Source of the DNA: an uncultured Bacteroidota bacterium
GTDB lineage: Bacteria > Bacteroidota > Bacteroidia > Chitinophagales > LD1
DNA length: 58,295 nt
Direction of reading: 5' to 3'
Assembly: GCA_903861145.1 (NCBI GenBank)
Contig: CAIOTH010000013.1
Span: 1-58,295, forward strand
Part shown: piece by piece, positions 9,987-18,264 of the stretch
Layout: each line of letters begins with the position of its first letter
Numbering within the stretch: position 1 is the stretch's first letter
Made by a program: the position numbers and the translations under genes
The notes under the pieces: generated by a model
Databases searched by the model: none
Seen by the model: only the letters and a program-made list of their open reading frames with translations
Told to the model about the DNA's origin: nothing

Positions 9987-12900
9987 ATGAATTCTAAACC
10001 CGCGTTCAGCTTTGCAAAAAGACCCTTTATTGTAGGGGTGCTGGTTTTTTCGGGCTTATTGGTGCTTACGCAACTCATTTCTTACCAGGATTATTTACTT
10101 CTAAAGTCGTCAAAATACAAAGAGCAAATTAATGCTGCCGATCTTGCCAAAGAAAAATTGGAGAAAGCATTAGCCAATAGTCTATCTGCAACTCAAACAT
10201 TAAGCTTTATAGTCAAAAAATACGGCATTAATGAAGATTTCGAGGTGGTAGGAAAACAGATCCTGGAGTCAAATCATTACGTAGATGCTGTTGAATTATT
10301 AAAAGGTGGAGTTATAACTAATGTATATCCGCTAAAGGGAAATGAATCGGTTATTGGCTACGATATTCTTAAAGATACAACAAGAAACATAGAGGCTTTA
10401 AAGGCCATAGAAAAGAGGGATTTATTTTTTGCAGGGCCATTCCACCTAAAGCAAGGTGGGGTTTCAATCGTTGGGCGGCTCCCAATTTTTATTGACGGCA
10501 AATTTTGGGGGTTTGCAGTAACCCTGGTTAAGCTATCAACTTTAATTAATGCTGCCGGTCTTGATACTGCCGGTGATGGTGACTTTGCATTTCAGCTCTC
10601 AAAAATAAACCCCGAAACCCGCAAAGAGGAATTCTTTATGCCCGATTCCCAGCGATTCAACAAAAGTATTGCTGCATCCGTATTCGTGCCATCCGGTGAG
10701 TGGAGGATTTATGTAATGCCCAAGCACTCGCAAACCTGGCTGTCATTTTTGCCATTCTCGCTATTAGGATTTTTATTGTCTGTTACAGGCGGCATGTTTG
10801 CATTCTTTATTACGCGAAAACCAATTAGGCTTAAAAAGCTGGTAGACAAACAAAGCCTTGCGATAAGAAAAAATGAAGAAAATTACCGCAATACATTAAA
10901 CCGTGTAAGCGATGCTTTTGCTTCTATCGACGAAAACTGGCGTATATCATATATGAATCAAAAGGCCCGGGATATTTTCAAACGCGACCCAAGCCAGGTT
11001 ATCGGAAAAAATATTTGGGAAGAATTTGAGATCACCACCGATAAGCAGATGTATAGGACCTTCCATAAAGCGATGGAAGAGCAGAAGTACATTTATGAAG
11101 ACAGGTTTATAGAGCGCCTTAACTCGTGGGTTGAAATATTTGTGTATCCCTCGCCAAACGGTTTGTCGGTTTTCTTCCGCGATATTTCAAACAGAAAAAG
11201 TGCCGAAATGGCGCTTAAAGAAAGCGAGCATCGCTACAAGCAATTAATTGAAGAAATGCCCGAAGCCATTTTTACATGCGATGCCGACGGCATGGTTATT
11301 CTTTATAATAAAGCCGCTGAGCAACTTTTAGGAACCCCACCGAAACATAGTACCGAGCCCCTGGGGGTGCAAGCCAAAATTTATGATAATAAGGGAAGGC
11401 GTTTGACACCTAAAGAATATCCCACCGCTGTATGCTTAAGAGAGGGCAAACAGATTTTTGCCATGGAGGTAACCATCGAACGTATTGATGGTGTTAAGCG
11501 CGATGTGCTCGCACATCCTTCGCCAATTTTTAACGAGGCCGGTAAATTGAGTGGCGCGGTTAACATTATTATTGATATTACTGAGCGCAAGGCCGCTGAA
11601 GAAAAAGCGGATAGGGAAAAAAATCTGTCGGATGCTATTATCAATAGCTTGCCGGGCGTTTTCTACCTGTATAATAAAGAAGGTAAATTCTTGCGTTGGA
11701 ACAAAAACTTCGAAATTATATCAGGCTATACTTCCGAAGAAATTAGCAGCATGCACCCGCTCGATTTTTTTGACAATGATGAGAAAGAACTGGTGCAGCA
11801 AAGAATAGGAGAAGTTTTTATCACCGGTATGTCTGACGTTGAGGCCAATTTGTATACCAAAAACAAAGAAAAAATTCCATTCTACTTTAATGGTTACACT
11901 GCCAATTTTGAAGGCGAAGAGTGCTTAATTGGAATGGGGATAGATATAACCAAACGAAAAATTGCCGAGCAGGGAATAAAGGAGTCGGAAGAAAAATACC
12001 GGTATCTGTTTAACAACAACCCCGCACTCATCTTCATTTGGTGCCTCGAGGATCTGAGTATTATGGAATTGAATCAAACGGCGCTGGAAGAATACGGTTA
12101 TAACCGTGATGAAATTTTTAAACTTACGGTATTAGACCTCCGTCCCGCTGAGGACTATCAAAAAATAAGAGAGTTTGCGGCGAATTTGCTTAACAATAAT
12201 GTTCCCCAGGTAAGGGCTACATGGAGACATATTAAGAAGAACGGCGAATTGATGATGATGGACATTACCTCGCACCGCATTACATACAACCACAAACCAG
12301 CGGTTTTATCAATAGCCGAAAACGTAACACAAAAATTATTGACAGAAGAACAGTTAAAGAAATCTTATGAGGACATACGTTTGCTAAACACCCACCTCCA
12401 AACAATCAGGGAGGAAGAAAGAGCCGGTATTGCCCGCGAAATTCACGATGAATTGGGTCAGCAACTTACTGCTTTAAAAATGGATGTTTCATGGATAAAT
12501 AAAAAAATACATACTGATAACGCCGAAGTACAAGAGAGGATTAGCGGTATGTTGTTGCTGATTGATCAAACAGTAAAAATTGTGCGCCGGATCGCGTCAG
12601 ACTTGCGGCCTGGTATTCTGGATGACCTTGGACTTATCGCCGCTTTAGAATGGCAACTAGGAGAGTTTGAAAAAAGAATGGGTATTAAAACAACCTTCCA
12701 TTCGCAAATACATAATCTCGACTTGGAGAAAAAAATAACCATCGGCCTTTTCCGTGTTTACCAGGAAGCCCTTACAAATATTGCCCGTCACTCTGAAGCC
12801 ACTAGTATTGAAGTTATTGTAGATCAGGTAGATGATACACTTTGCCTTACAATTCGCGACAATGGAAAGGGTTTTGAGGCTGAACAAATTAAGTTTAAAA

Positions 12901-13025
12901 ACACGCTTGGCTTATTGGGTATGACTGAGCGGGTGCGCATGTTAAACGGTGAGTTGAATATTGAAAGCAACCCCGGAAAAGGCACTTCGGTAATTATTAA
13001 AGTGCCAATAAAAGTATTTGCTTAA
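9987..13025 (+). CDS. Multi-PAS sensor histidine kinase with CHASE-like sensor (HisKA_3 type)
   Basis: A 1012-residue membrane sensor kinase. Order: transmembrane helix about residues 14-32; a periplasmic CHASE-like sensor domain about 60-245; second membrane helix about 252-276; four PAS/PAC units about 295-405, 415-540, 547-660 and 668-790; a HisKA_3 dimerisation domain with the phospho-acceptor H820 in AREIHDELGQQL; and a HATPase domain with N-box EALTNIARHSEA and the G-box DNGKGF. This is the NarX/DegS class, whose partners are NarL/FixJ regulators, and such a regulator follows 62 bases downstream. The ligand is unknown. A promoter-like TTATCTTG lies at about 9945-9952 but lacks one T of the consensus. 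The kinase is read through to its usual end; no truncation was seen. Confidence 0.9.
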   Translation: MNSKPAFSFAKRPFIVGVLVFSGLLVLTQLISYQDYLLLKSSKYKEQINAADLAKEKLEKALANSLSATQTLSFIVKKYGINEDFEVVGKQILESNHYVDAVELLKGGVITNVYPLKGNESVIGYDILKDTTRNIEALKAIEKRDLFFAGPFHLKQGGVSIVGRLPIFIDGKFWGFAVTLVKLSTLINAAGLDTAGDGDFAFQLSKINPETRKEEFFMPDSQRFNKSIAASVFVPSGEWRIYVMPKHSQTWLSFLPFSLLGFLLSVTGGMFAFFITRKPIRLKKLVDKQSLAIRKNEENYRNTLNRVSDAFASIDENWRISYMNQKARDIFKRDPSQVIGKNIWEEFEITTDKQMYRTFHKAMEEQKYIYEDRFIERLNSWVEIFVYPSPNGLSVFFRDISNRKSAEMALKESEHRYKQLIEEMPEAIFTCDADGMVILYNKAAEQLLGTPPKHSTEPLGVQAKIYDNKGRRLTPKEYPTAVCLREGKQIFAMEVTIERIDGVKRDVLAHPSPIFNEAGKLSGAVNIIIDITERKAAEEKADREKNLSDAIINSLPGVFYLYNKEGKFLRWNKNFEIISGYTSEEISSMHPLDFFDNDEKELVQQRIGEVFITGMSDVEANLYTKNKEKIPFYFNGYTANFEGEECLIGMGIDITKRKIAEQGIKESEEKYRYLFNNNPALIFIWCLEDLSIMELNQTALEEYGYNRDEIFKLTVLDLRPAEDYQKIREFAANLLNNNVPQVRATWRHIKKNGELMMMDITSHRITYNHKPAVLSIAENVTQKLLTEEQLKKSYEDIRLLNTHLQTIREEERAGIAREIHDELGQQLTALKMDVSWINKKIHTDNAEVQERISGMLLLIDQTVKIVRRIASDLRPGILDDLGLIAALEWQLGEFEKRMGIKTTFHSQIHNLDLEKKITIGLFRVYQEALTNIARHSEATSIEVIVDQVDDTLCLTIRDNGKGFEAEQIKFKNTLGLLGMTERVRMLNGELNIESNPGKGTSVIIKVPIKVFA

Positions 13026-13087
13026 CTTAACGTTGCAATAGCTTAAATTTACATATTCAATTAGCAAATAATTCCCCCTATCCTAAC

Positions 13088-13714
13088 ATGAAATTCCTAA
13101 TCATAGATGATCATGCGATAGTCCGAAAAGGCCTGGCTCAACTATTGAAAGAGGAGTTCCCTGATGCCGAAATTGCACTTGCAGCAAACGATAGTGAGGT
13201 ATACGAAAAAACCCGTAACAAAATCTGGGATGTGATACTATTGGATATTTCGATGCCCGGCCGTAACGGTATGGATATTTTAAAGCAATTAAGGGCAGAT
13301 AATGTTAAAGCGCCTATCCTGGTTTTGAGCATGCACCAGGAAGAGGTTTATGGACCAAGAGTACTAAAGGCCGGGGCCAATGGTTTTTTAAATAAAGAAA
13401 GTGCAACCGAAGAATTAATAATTGCCGTTCAAAGGGTGCTATCGGGCCGTAAATATATATCAGGCACCCTTGCCGAAAAGCTGGCCGAGGGTATTGGTGA
13501 ACACTCGGACAAGCAAGCGCATGAACTGCTCTCCGATCGCGAAATGCAGGTATTGCAAATGCTTGCCTCAGGTAAAACTGTTTCCGACATAGCCGCCGAG
13601 CTTTCGTTAAGCGTAAACACCATAAGCACTTACCGCAATCGCATCCTCGAAAAGCTATTGCTACATAACAATGCCGAGCTTACCCGTTACGCCATGGATC
13701 ATAGCCTGGTTTAG
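13088..13714 (+). CDS. NarL/FixJ-type response regulator
   Basis: A 208-residue regulator with an N-terminal receiver (acidic pair D7-D8, phosphorylation site D53 in VILLDISMPGRNG, conserved Lys region in GFLNKES) and a C-terminal LuxR-type helix-turn-helix (SDREMQVLQMLASGKTVSDI, then SVNTISTYRNRILEKL). It follows the HisKA_3 kinase gene with 62 bases between them, so the two form a two-component system in which phosphorylated regulator binds DNA as a dimer. The target promoters cannot be read from this window. The start ATG at 13088 gives the standard receiver N-terminus MKFLIIDDHAIVRKG. Confidence 0.95.
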   Translation: MKFLIIDDHAIVRKGLAQLLKEEFPDAEIALAANDSEVYEKTRNKIWDVILLDISMPGRNGMDILKQLRADNVKAPILVLSMHQEEVYGPRVLKAGANGFLNKESATEELIIAVQRVLSGRKYISGTLAEKLAEGIGEHSDKQAHELLSDREMQVLQMLASGKTVSDIAAELSLSVNTISTYRNRILEKLLLHNNAELTRYAMDHSLV

Positions 13715-13814
13715 GCATCCCCTTGTAGTGCAAACCGCTACACCATTTTCATGGTTTCTCCTATTTGTTGCTTCTTTTAAAAGCGGCTGCTTTGTGTAGC
13801 AAAAGCGGCATGCC

Positions 13815-14252
13815 TTGATAGCAAACCATACACCACGGCTTACTAAAGTATTGATAGTAGATGATTCAACTTTAATTGGATCAAGGTTGAGGCAACAAAT
13901 TGGAAGCGTTCCTGAAGTTGAAATATCAGGTATTGCTACCGACATACCCTCGGCGCTGAATGTAGTAGAGGCGCAAAGTCCGGATGTTATAATACTTGAT
14001 ATCTATTTAAATGAAGATGCCCCCGCAAATAGTGGTATTACGTTATTAACCATGTTGCGCAAAAGCCACCAAAACTTGCAAATAATAATGCTTACTAACT
14101 TATCGGGGCCAGAGTATCAAGGAAAGTGCATGGAACTGGGTGCCAACTATTTTTTAGATAAGTCGAGCGAGTTTGAAAGAATACCTGAGTTGCTTTTACA
14201 AATTCATCAAACAATAAACAGTCCCTGGCCATGGGAAAAAGATTTAAAATGA
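13815..14252 (+). CDS. Receiver-only response regulator (CheY-like), TTG start
   Basis: A 145-residue single-domain protein: beta-strand KVLIVDDSTL with acidic pair at D16-D17, phosphorylation site D62 in VIILDIYLNEDAP, the Thr switch in IIMLTNLSG and the Lys in NYFLDKSSE. It has no DNA-binding or enzymatic output domain. No ATG is available in frame; the upstream stop is at 13797, so TTG at 13815 is the best start and includes the full first strand. It follows the NarL-type regulator by about 100 bases on the same strand and is likely part of the same signalling unit, where it could act as a phosphate sink, a protein-interaction output or a second target of the multi-PAS kinase. The exact partner is inference. 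Confidence 0.8.
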   Translation: MIANHTPRLTKVLIVDDSTLIGSRLRQQIGSVPEVEISGIATDIPSALNVVEAQSPDVIILDIYLNEDAPANSGITLLTMLRKSHQNLQIIMLTNLSGPEYQGKCMELGANYFLDKSSEFERIPELLLQIHQTINSPWPWEKDLK

Positions 14253-14274
14253 AACATTTCATCATATAATTTTG
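14243..14274 (+). promoter_or_regulatory. Bacteroidota-type promoter (TTTA ... TAATTTTG)
   Basis: TAATTTTG at 14267-14274 fits TAnnTTTG exactly; TTTA at 14243-14246 is a 3-of-4 match to the -33 element with 20 bases between. It overlaps the end of the receiver-only gene. It points toward a short region that ends in an intrinsic terminator. Confidence 0.5.
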
Positions 14275-14319
14275 TGTCAGCAAAATCTGTGTCAGCATTG
14301 ACCGATGTGGGTTTGTGAG

Positions 14320-14350
14320 GGGCAAGTCTGAGGACTTGCCCTATTTTTTT
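14320..14350 (+). terminator. Intrinsic terminator with U-tract
   Basis: A hairpin with perfect 9-base arms GGGCAAGTC (14320-14328) and GACTTGCCC (14333-14341), loop TGAG, is followed by TATTTTTTT. It stands between the receiver-only gene and the HEAT-repeat gene and would isolate the latter. Confidence 0.85.
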
Positions 14351-14382
14351 GCCCATTTACACCCAATCACTAGTTTAGCCTA

Positions 14383-15147
14383 ATGAAACCCTTCTATGAT
14401 TTACCACAACGCGAGCGGGATGAACTGGTTGCAACTATACAGCACGATATATTCAACGAGCTTAAAACCGGCCAGCACAAAAAGACAATTGCCTATTTCT
14501 CTGACGCCGATACATACATCCGTAAATCGGCCTATTTAGGTGTTGGCCGAATTTACTTCGCGCACAAAACCCTTCAAACCAAAGTCATTCAACTGCTCGA
14601 TGAACTATTACCCTATGATGACTTTAAGGTACGTCAAACCGTAATTAACGCAGCAGGCGAAATAGGTAAAAGCGATTTTAAGGTAGTGCAACACTTCTTC
14701 GATACGGGCCTGTTAGATGAACATCATTCACCTCGTAACGCAGTAATCGGCTCTATCAAAAAAATGGGCGAGGTAAACCCCAAACCGGTACTGGCCTGGG
14801 CTAAAAAATACCTGCACCACGAGGATAAAGAGATACGCCGCGAAATATGCCATGGCATTGAACTGCGTGGCCGCAAACACCCTTTGGATATTCTACCCCT
14901 ATTGCAAGAACTGCAGTTTGATAAAACGGCCCGGGTTCGAAACACCCTGGTGCACGTGTTAGGTCAAATAGCTTACAAAAAGGGCTGCCTGCAAATTGTG
15001 GTTGAGCATCTAAAAACATGGGACAACAAACAACTGGTAGCCGATGCTTTAGAAGAAATTATTGATGTGCATCACCGGTATCGCAACTTCTCTGCGCTTA
15101 CACAGGAGGAAGCCCGAAAATATATTAAATTAAACTACAATATATAA
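14383..15147 (+). CDS. HEAT-repeat protein (AlkD-like family possible)
   Basis: A 254-residue all-helical protein without signal peptide or membrane segment. Paired helices in several tandem HEAT-type units can be seen (for example ADTYIRKSAYLGVGRIYF, DDFKVRQTVINAAGEIG, EDKEIRREICHGIELRGR, KTARVRNTLVHVLGQIAYKK), each with the D-x-[VI]-R pattern at the start of the second helix. This arrangement recalls DNA alkylation repair proteins of the AlkD kind, which grip damaged DNA in a HEAT solenoid, and also general HEAT scaffolds; I cannot tell which. It follows a terminator, so it probably has its own short leader, and it ends against a bidirectional terminator facing tsf. Confidence 0.7.
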   Translation: MKPFYDLPQRERDELVATIQHDIFNELKTGQHKKTIAYFSDADTYIRKSAYLGVGRIYFAHKTLQTKVIQLLDELLPYDDFKVRQTVINAAGEIGKSDFKVVQHFFDTGLLDEHHSPRNAVIGSIKKMGEVNPKPVLAWAKKYLHHEDKEIRREICHGIELRGRKHPLDILPLLQELQFDKTARVRNTLVHVLGQIAYKKGCLQIVVEHLKTWDNKQLVADALEEIIDVHHRYRNFSALTQEEARKYIKLNYNI

Positions 15148-15155
15148 ATTCAAAA

Positions 15156-15190
15156 AAATCGCGGTTCGTTTCCCAACCGCGATTTCATTT
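15156..15190. terminator. Bidirectional hairpin terminator
   Basis: Perfect 11-base arms AAATCGCGGTT (15156-15166) and AACCGCGATTT (15175-15185) with an 8-base loop, A-rich before and T-rich after. It separates the convergent HEAT-repeat gene (+) and tsf (-). Confidence 0.8.
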
Positions 15191-15206
15191 TAACTATCCC
15201 AATTAC

Positions 15207-16055
15207 TTATTTGCCTGCGCCTTTTTCTACTCTCTTAAAAGCTGTAACGGTTAATCCGTTTTCAGCCGAGCCTAACACTTGCTGAACGGTTTTGCTACCA
15301 TCTTTTACAAATGCCTGGGTAAGCAGGGTATTTTCTTTTACAAATGTATTAGCAGCACCTTCGGCTATTTTATCTAAAATGTTAGCCGGTTTGCCTGCAG
15401 CAACTGCCTTTTCGCGGGCAACTGCTTTTTCTCTTTCCAATACATCGGCACCAACACCATTTGCATCAACTGCAATAGGGTTCATAGCTGCAATTTGCAT
15501 TGCTACATCTTTAGCTACTGCGCTAATTGCATCATTCAATGGTTTGTTAACGGCAACCAATACGCCAATTTTATTGCCCATGTGGTTGTAAGCTACAACG
15601 CCTTCGCCGGTTACTGTTTCGTAAGCCGAAACGGTAATCAATTCGCCAATAGCCGAAACCTTAGCCTGCAAATGAGCATTTACGCTCGAGCCATTCAGGT
15701 CTAATGCCAATAATTCTTCAGTTGTTTTAGGGCCTTTAGCAAGGGCTAAATCAGCAATAGAGTTTGCAAACTTTACAAAGTCTTCGTTTTTAGCAACAAA
15801 GTCAGTTTCGCAGCTTACATATACTACTACACCACTTTTGTTATCAGCCGATGGCTTTGCAATTACAACGCCTTCGCCTGCTGCTCGGCCTGCACGTAAT
15901 TCGGCAACTTTAGCGCCTTTTTTACGCAGGTAGTCAATAGCTGCCTGTACATCGCCGTTAGCTTCGGTCAAAGCCTTTTTGCAATCCATTAAACCTGCAC
16001 CTGTCAGGTTTCTTAATTCGTTTACTTGTGCTGCTGTTACAGTTACTGTTGTCAT
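15207..16055 (-). CDS. tsf: Translation elongation factor Ts
   Basis: A 282-residue protein starting MTTVTVTAAQVNELRNLTGAG, the conserved UBA-like N-terminus with the family motif LRNLTGAGLMDCKKALTEANGD split over the first 40 residues, followed by the dimer/core domains with TDFVAKNEDFVKFAN. EF-Ts exchanges GDP for GTP on EF-Tu in the cytoplasm. It is the last gene of the leftward rplM-rpsI-rpsB-tsf cluster, 184 bases after rpsB. A hairpin with a U-tract lies in that gap, so tsf expression may depend on read-through or on a separate start. I did not find a convincing TAnnTTTG promoter in the gap. Confidence 0.97.
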   Translation of the reverse strand: MTTVTVTAAQVNELRNLTGAGLMDCKKALTEANGDVQAAIDYLRKKGAKVAELRAGRAAGEGVVIAKPSADNKSGVVVYVSCETDFVAKNEDFVKFANSIADLALAKGPKTTEELLALDLNGSSVNAHLQAKVSAIGELITVSAYETVTGEGVVAYNHMGNKIGVLVAVNKPLNDAISAVAKDVAMQIAAMNPIAVDANGVGADVLEREKAVAREKAVAAGKPANILDKIAEGAANTFVKENTLLTQAFVKDGSKTVQQVLGSAENGLTVTAFKRVEKGAGK

Positions 16056-16165
16056 GATATTTTTTGTTTTTGCTTTTAGATTTTTTTGAAGCCGGGGCCG
16101 GGTTCTTTAAATCTTAGCCCTTAAACACCTGCTTCACTACTTTTGTTTAAATCCTGTTTTATTTC

Positions 16166-16207
16166 AAAAAAAAATGAGATGCTGACTTAAGCAAGTCTCA
16201 CATCTCA
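16166..16207 (-). terminator. Terminator/attenuator between rpsB and tsf
   Basis: Read on the minus strand, outer arms TGAGATG/CATCTCA (16175-16181 and 16201-16207) enclose an inner GACTT-AAGC-AAGTC stem and are followed by nine U residues (A-run 16166-16174 on the plus strand). It lies 33 bases past the rpsB stop codon. Confidence 0.75.
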
Positions 16208-16239
16208 CGATTTCATTCTTGTCTTAAGTTTAAAATTTA

Positions 16240-17187
16240 TTAAGGCTTCTTAAATCCACCTGTTCCGGTTTTAGGCCTGCTACCAGCACCGCTTCCGCCA
16301 CGGTTACCGCCGCCATGGCCGCTACCGCCGCCCGGGCGCTTTTTAGCTAAACCATTACCACCACGGTCTTTGTTATCTTTCTTATCGCCTAAACCACCTC
16401 TGCCACGTCCGCCACCATCTTCTTCAAGTTCGGCTTCGTAACGGTTTCTTTCTGCAATTTCCTCGTCAGTTTCAGCACCGTCAACACCTTCTTGTCCGGC
16501 TGCACGCTCTGCCAAACCTTCTGCAATTGCATCAGCAATGTAGTTGGTAAGTATAGAGATTGATTTTGCAGCATCGTCATTACCCGGTATTGCAAAGTCA
16601 ACTTTAGTAGGGTCGCTGTTAGTATCAACTATGCCTATAGTATTAACATTTAAACGGGTTGCTTCTTTCAAGGCAATGTTTTCATGCGTAATATCTACTA
16701 AGAACAGAGCTGCAGGCACACGGTTCATTCCCGCTACACCACCTAACACTTTTTCCATCTTTTCTTTCTCGCGTGTTAAAACCAATTTCTCTTTCTTGGT
16801 TACGCTTTCCATAGTTCCATCCTGCAACATCTTTTCAATGTTCTGCATTTTTTTGATAGACTTACGTATAGTAGTAAAGTTGGTTAACATACCACCTAAC
16901 CACCTTTCGGTAACAAAAGGCATGTTTACGCGCTTTGCAGCTTCCTTCACCACTTCTTTAGCTTGCTTTTTAGTAGCTACAAACAAAATTTTGCGGCCGC
17001 TTTTTGCAATGCTCTTTACTGCCTGGGCAGCATCTTCAAGCTTATCGTTGGTCCTGTTAAGGTCAATGATATGGATGCCTTTCTTCTCACCAAAAATATA
17101 TGGTAACATTTTTGGGTTCCACTTTCTTTTAAGGTGGCCAAAGTGAACTTGTGCTTCCAACAGTGCTTTATGATCAATTCTTTCCAT
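16240..17187 (-). CDS. rpsB: 30S ribosomal protein S2 with a long Gly-rich C-terminal tail
   Basis: The first roughly 235 residues are canonical S2 (ALLEAQVHFGHLKRKWNPKM at the start, RWLGGMLTNFTTIRKSI and NTIGIVDTNSDPTKVDF in the core). S2 binds late to the 30S head-body junction near S1. The remaining roughly 80 residues are unusual: an acidic linker (EEIAERNRYEAELEED) and then a low-complexity region of Gly, Arg, Lys and Ser (GGRGRGGLGDKKDNKDRGG, GGGSGHGGGNRGGSG). Typical S2 proteins are about 230-260 residues, so this is an extension. Its RGG-like composition suggests RNA contact, which is inference. The gene follows rpsI with 33 bases between and is followed by a hairpin terminator. Confidence 0.95.
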   Translation of the reverse strand: MERIDHKALLEAQVHFGHLKRKWNPKMLPYIFGEKKGIHIIDLNRTNDKLEDAAQAVKSIAKSGRKILFVATKKQAKEVVKEAAKRVNMPFVTERWLGGMLTNFTTIRKSIKKMQNIEKMLQDGTMESVTKKEKLVLTREKEKMEKVLGGVAGMNRVPAALFLVDITHENIALKEATRLNVNTIGIVDTNSDPTKVDFAIPGNDDAAKSISILTNYIADAIAEGLAERAAGQEGVDGAETDEEIAERNRYEAELEEDGGGRGRGGLGDKKDNKDRGGNGLAKKRPGGGSGHGGGNRGGSGAGSRPKTGTGGFKKP

Positions 17188-17220
17188 TGTATTTTTTTGA
17201 TTGATTGAGTTAAACCATGA

Positions 17221-17604
17221 TTAACGCTTAGAGAACTGCTCTTGCTTACGGGCTTTGCGAAGGCCGGTTTTCTTACGCTCCACTTTACGTGCATCGCGAC
17301 GAAGCAATTTCGCTTTTTTCAAAGGAGGCCTCTTTTCAGGATTATCGATTATAAGCGCCCTTGCAATTGCTAAAGAGATAGCCTCAGCTTGTCCCTTAGT
17401 ACCACCGCCAAAAACGTTAACCGAAATATCGAATTTGCCCATGCTATCCGAAGTTTTGAGAGGAGCCTCTACTTTATTTTGTAGATACTCTTCGGCAAAA
17501 TACTTCTTGTATTCTTTACCGTTGATGGTAATTTCACCGGCTCCGGCTCTGATAAAGGCGCGGGCAACTGATGCTTTTCTTCTTCCTACTGTAAGTGTAT
17601 CCAT
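17221..17604 (-). CDS. rpsI: 30S ribosomal protein S9
   Basis: A 127-residue protein with the conserved start MDTLTVGRRKASVARAF, the GTKGQAEAISLAIARAL core, and the basic C-terminal tail ending RKQEQFSKR, whose terminal Ser-Lys-Arg reaches the P-site tRNA anticodon loop in known ribosomes. It sits 24 bases after rplM in the same leftward operon, the order found widely in bacteria. Nothing unusual was seen. Confidence 0.97.
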   Translation of the reverse strand: MDTLTVGRRKASVARAFIRAGAGEITINGKEYKKYFAEEYLQNKVEAPLKTSDSMGKFDISVNVFGGGTKGQAEAISLAIARALIIDNPEKRPPLKKAKLLRRDARKVERKKTGLRKARKQEQFSKR

Positions 17605-17628
17605 ATTAGGGATTTGCTATTTTATAGT

Positions 17629-18069
17629 TTAAACTAGTTCTTTAGGTTTTTGAGCCTGGTGTGGATGCTCAGCCGTGTCATAAACAAACAACTTGCCGAA
17701 CAATTTGTCGCCCAAACTGCTTTTTGGAAGCATACCTTTTACAGCGTGCTCAATAAGCTTGTTAGGGTTCTTGTCAATTACTTCGCCTAAAGTTGTGTGG
17801 CGCTGTCCACCCGGGTGGCCTGTGTAACGAACTAACGAACGGTCAGTCAATTTTTTGCCTGTAACGCGGATTTTACCCGAGTTGATAACGATTACGTAAT
17901 CGCCACAATCAGTGTTAGGGGTAAAAGTTGCTTTGTGTTTGCCGCGTAATACAGAAGCGATTTTGCTGGTAATACGACCAAGCGTTTTGCCGTCTGCATC
18001 TACCACAAACCACTCGCGCTTTACGTCTTTTTCAGCCACTGTTACAGTGCTATAGCTGCGTGATTTCAT
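17629..18069 (-). CDS. rplM: 50S ribosomal protein L13
   Basis: A 146-residue protein with the conserved blocks WFVVDADGKTLGRITSKIAS, GDYVIVINSGKIRVTGKK, YTGHPGGQRHTTLGEV and AVKGMLPKSSLG. L13 is an early assembly protein of the 50S subunit. It is the first gene of the operon, with a good promoter 35 bases upstream. The leader between promoter and start is short (about 30 bases), and I could not recognise an L13-binding autoregulatory structure in it. Confidence 0.97.
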   Translation of the reverse strand: MKSRSYSTVTVAEKDVKREWFVVDADGKTLGRITSKIASVLRGKHKATFTPNTDCGDYVIVINSGKIRVTGKKLTDRSLVRYTGHPGGQRHTTLGEVIDKNPNKLIEHAVKGMLPKSSLGDKLFGKLFVYDTAEHPHQAQKPKELV

Positions 18070-18103
18070 TTGTATCTTAGTTTTCTGTTTTCTAAAAGGG
18101 ACG

Positions 18104-18134
18104 CAAATATAACCGTAGCCTATTTAGTTTCCAA
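18104..18134 (-). promoter_or_regulatory. Promoter of the rplM-rpsI-rpsB operon
   Basis: On the minus strand TATATTTG (18111 to 18104) is a perfect TAnnTTTG -7 element, preceded by TTG (18134-18132) after 20 bases. Transcription would start near 18097, 28 bases before the rplM ATG. Confidence 0.75.
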
Positions 18135-18264
18135 GTATTTGGGTAGAATAATTTTAGGTAGGCGTTGTAAGTGATTGATAATGAGGGTTTGGGTGGACGA
18201 AATATTTTTATGGAGGGAATTGTTGGAATTGGGATTTGGGATGAAAGGCTGGATTTTTATTACT

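Noticed and set aside
13715-13814. A terminator between the NarL-type regulator and the receiver-only gene
   Set aside because: The best stem (TGTAG/CTACA) is short and lacks a T-run; the AAAAGCGGC direct repeat there gives no clear function.
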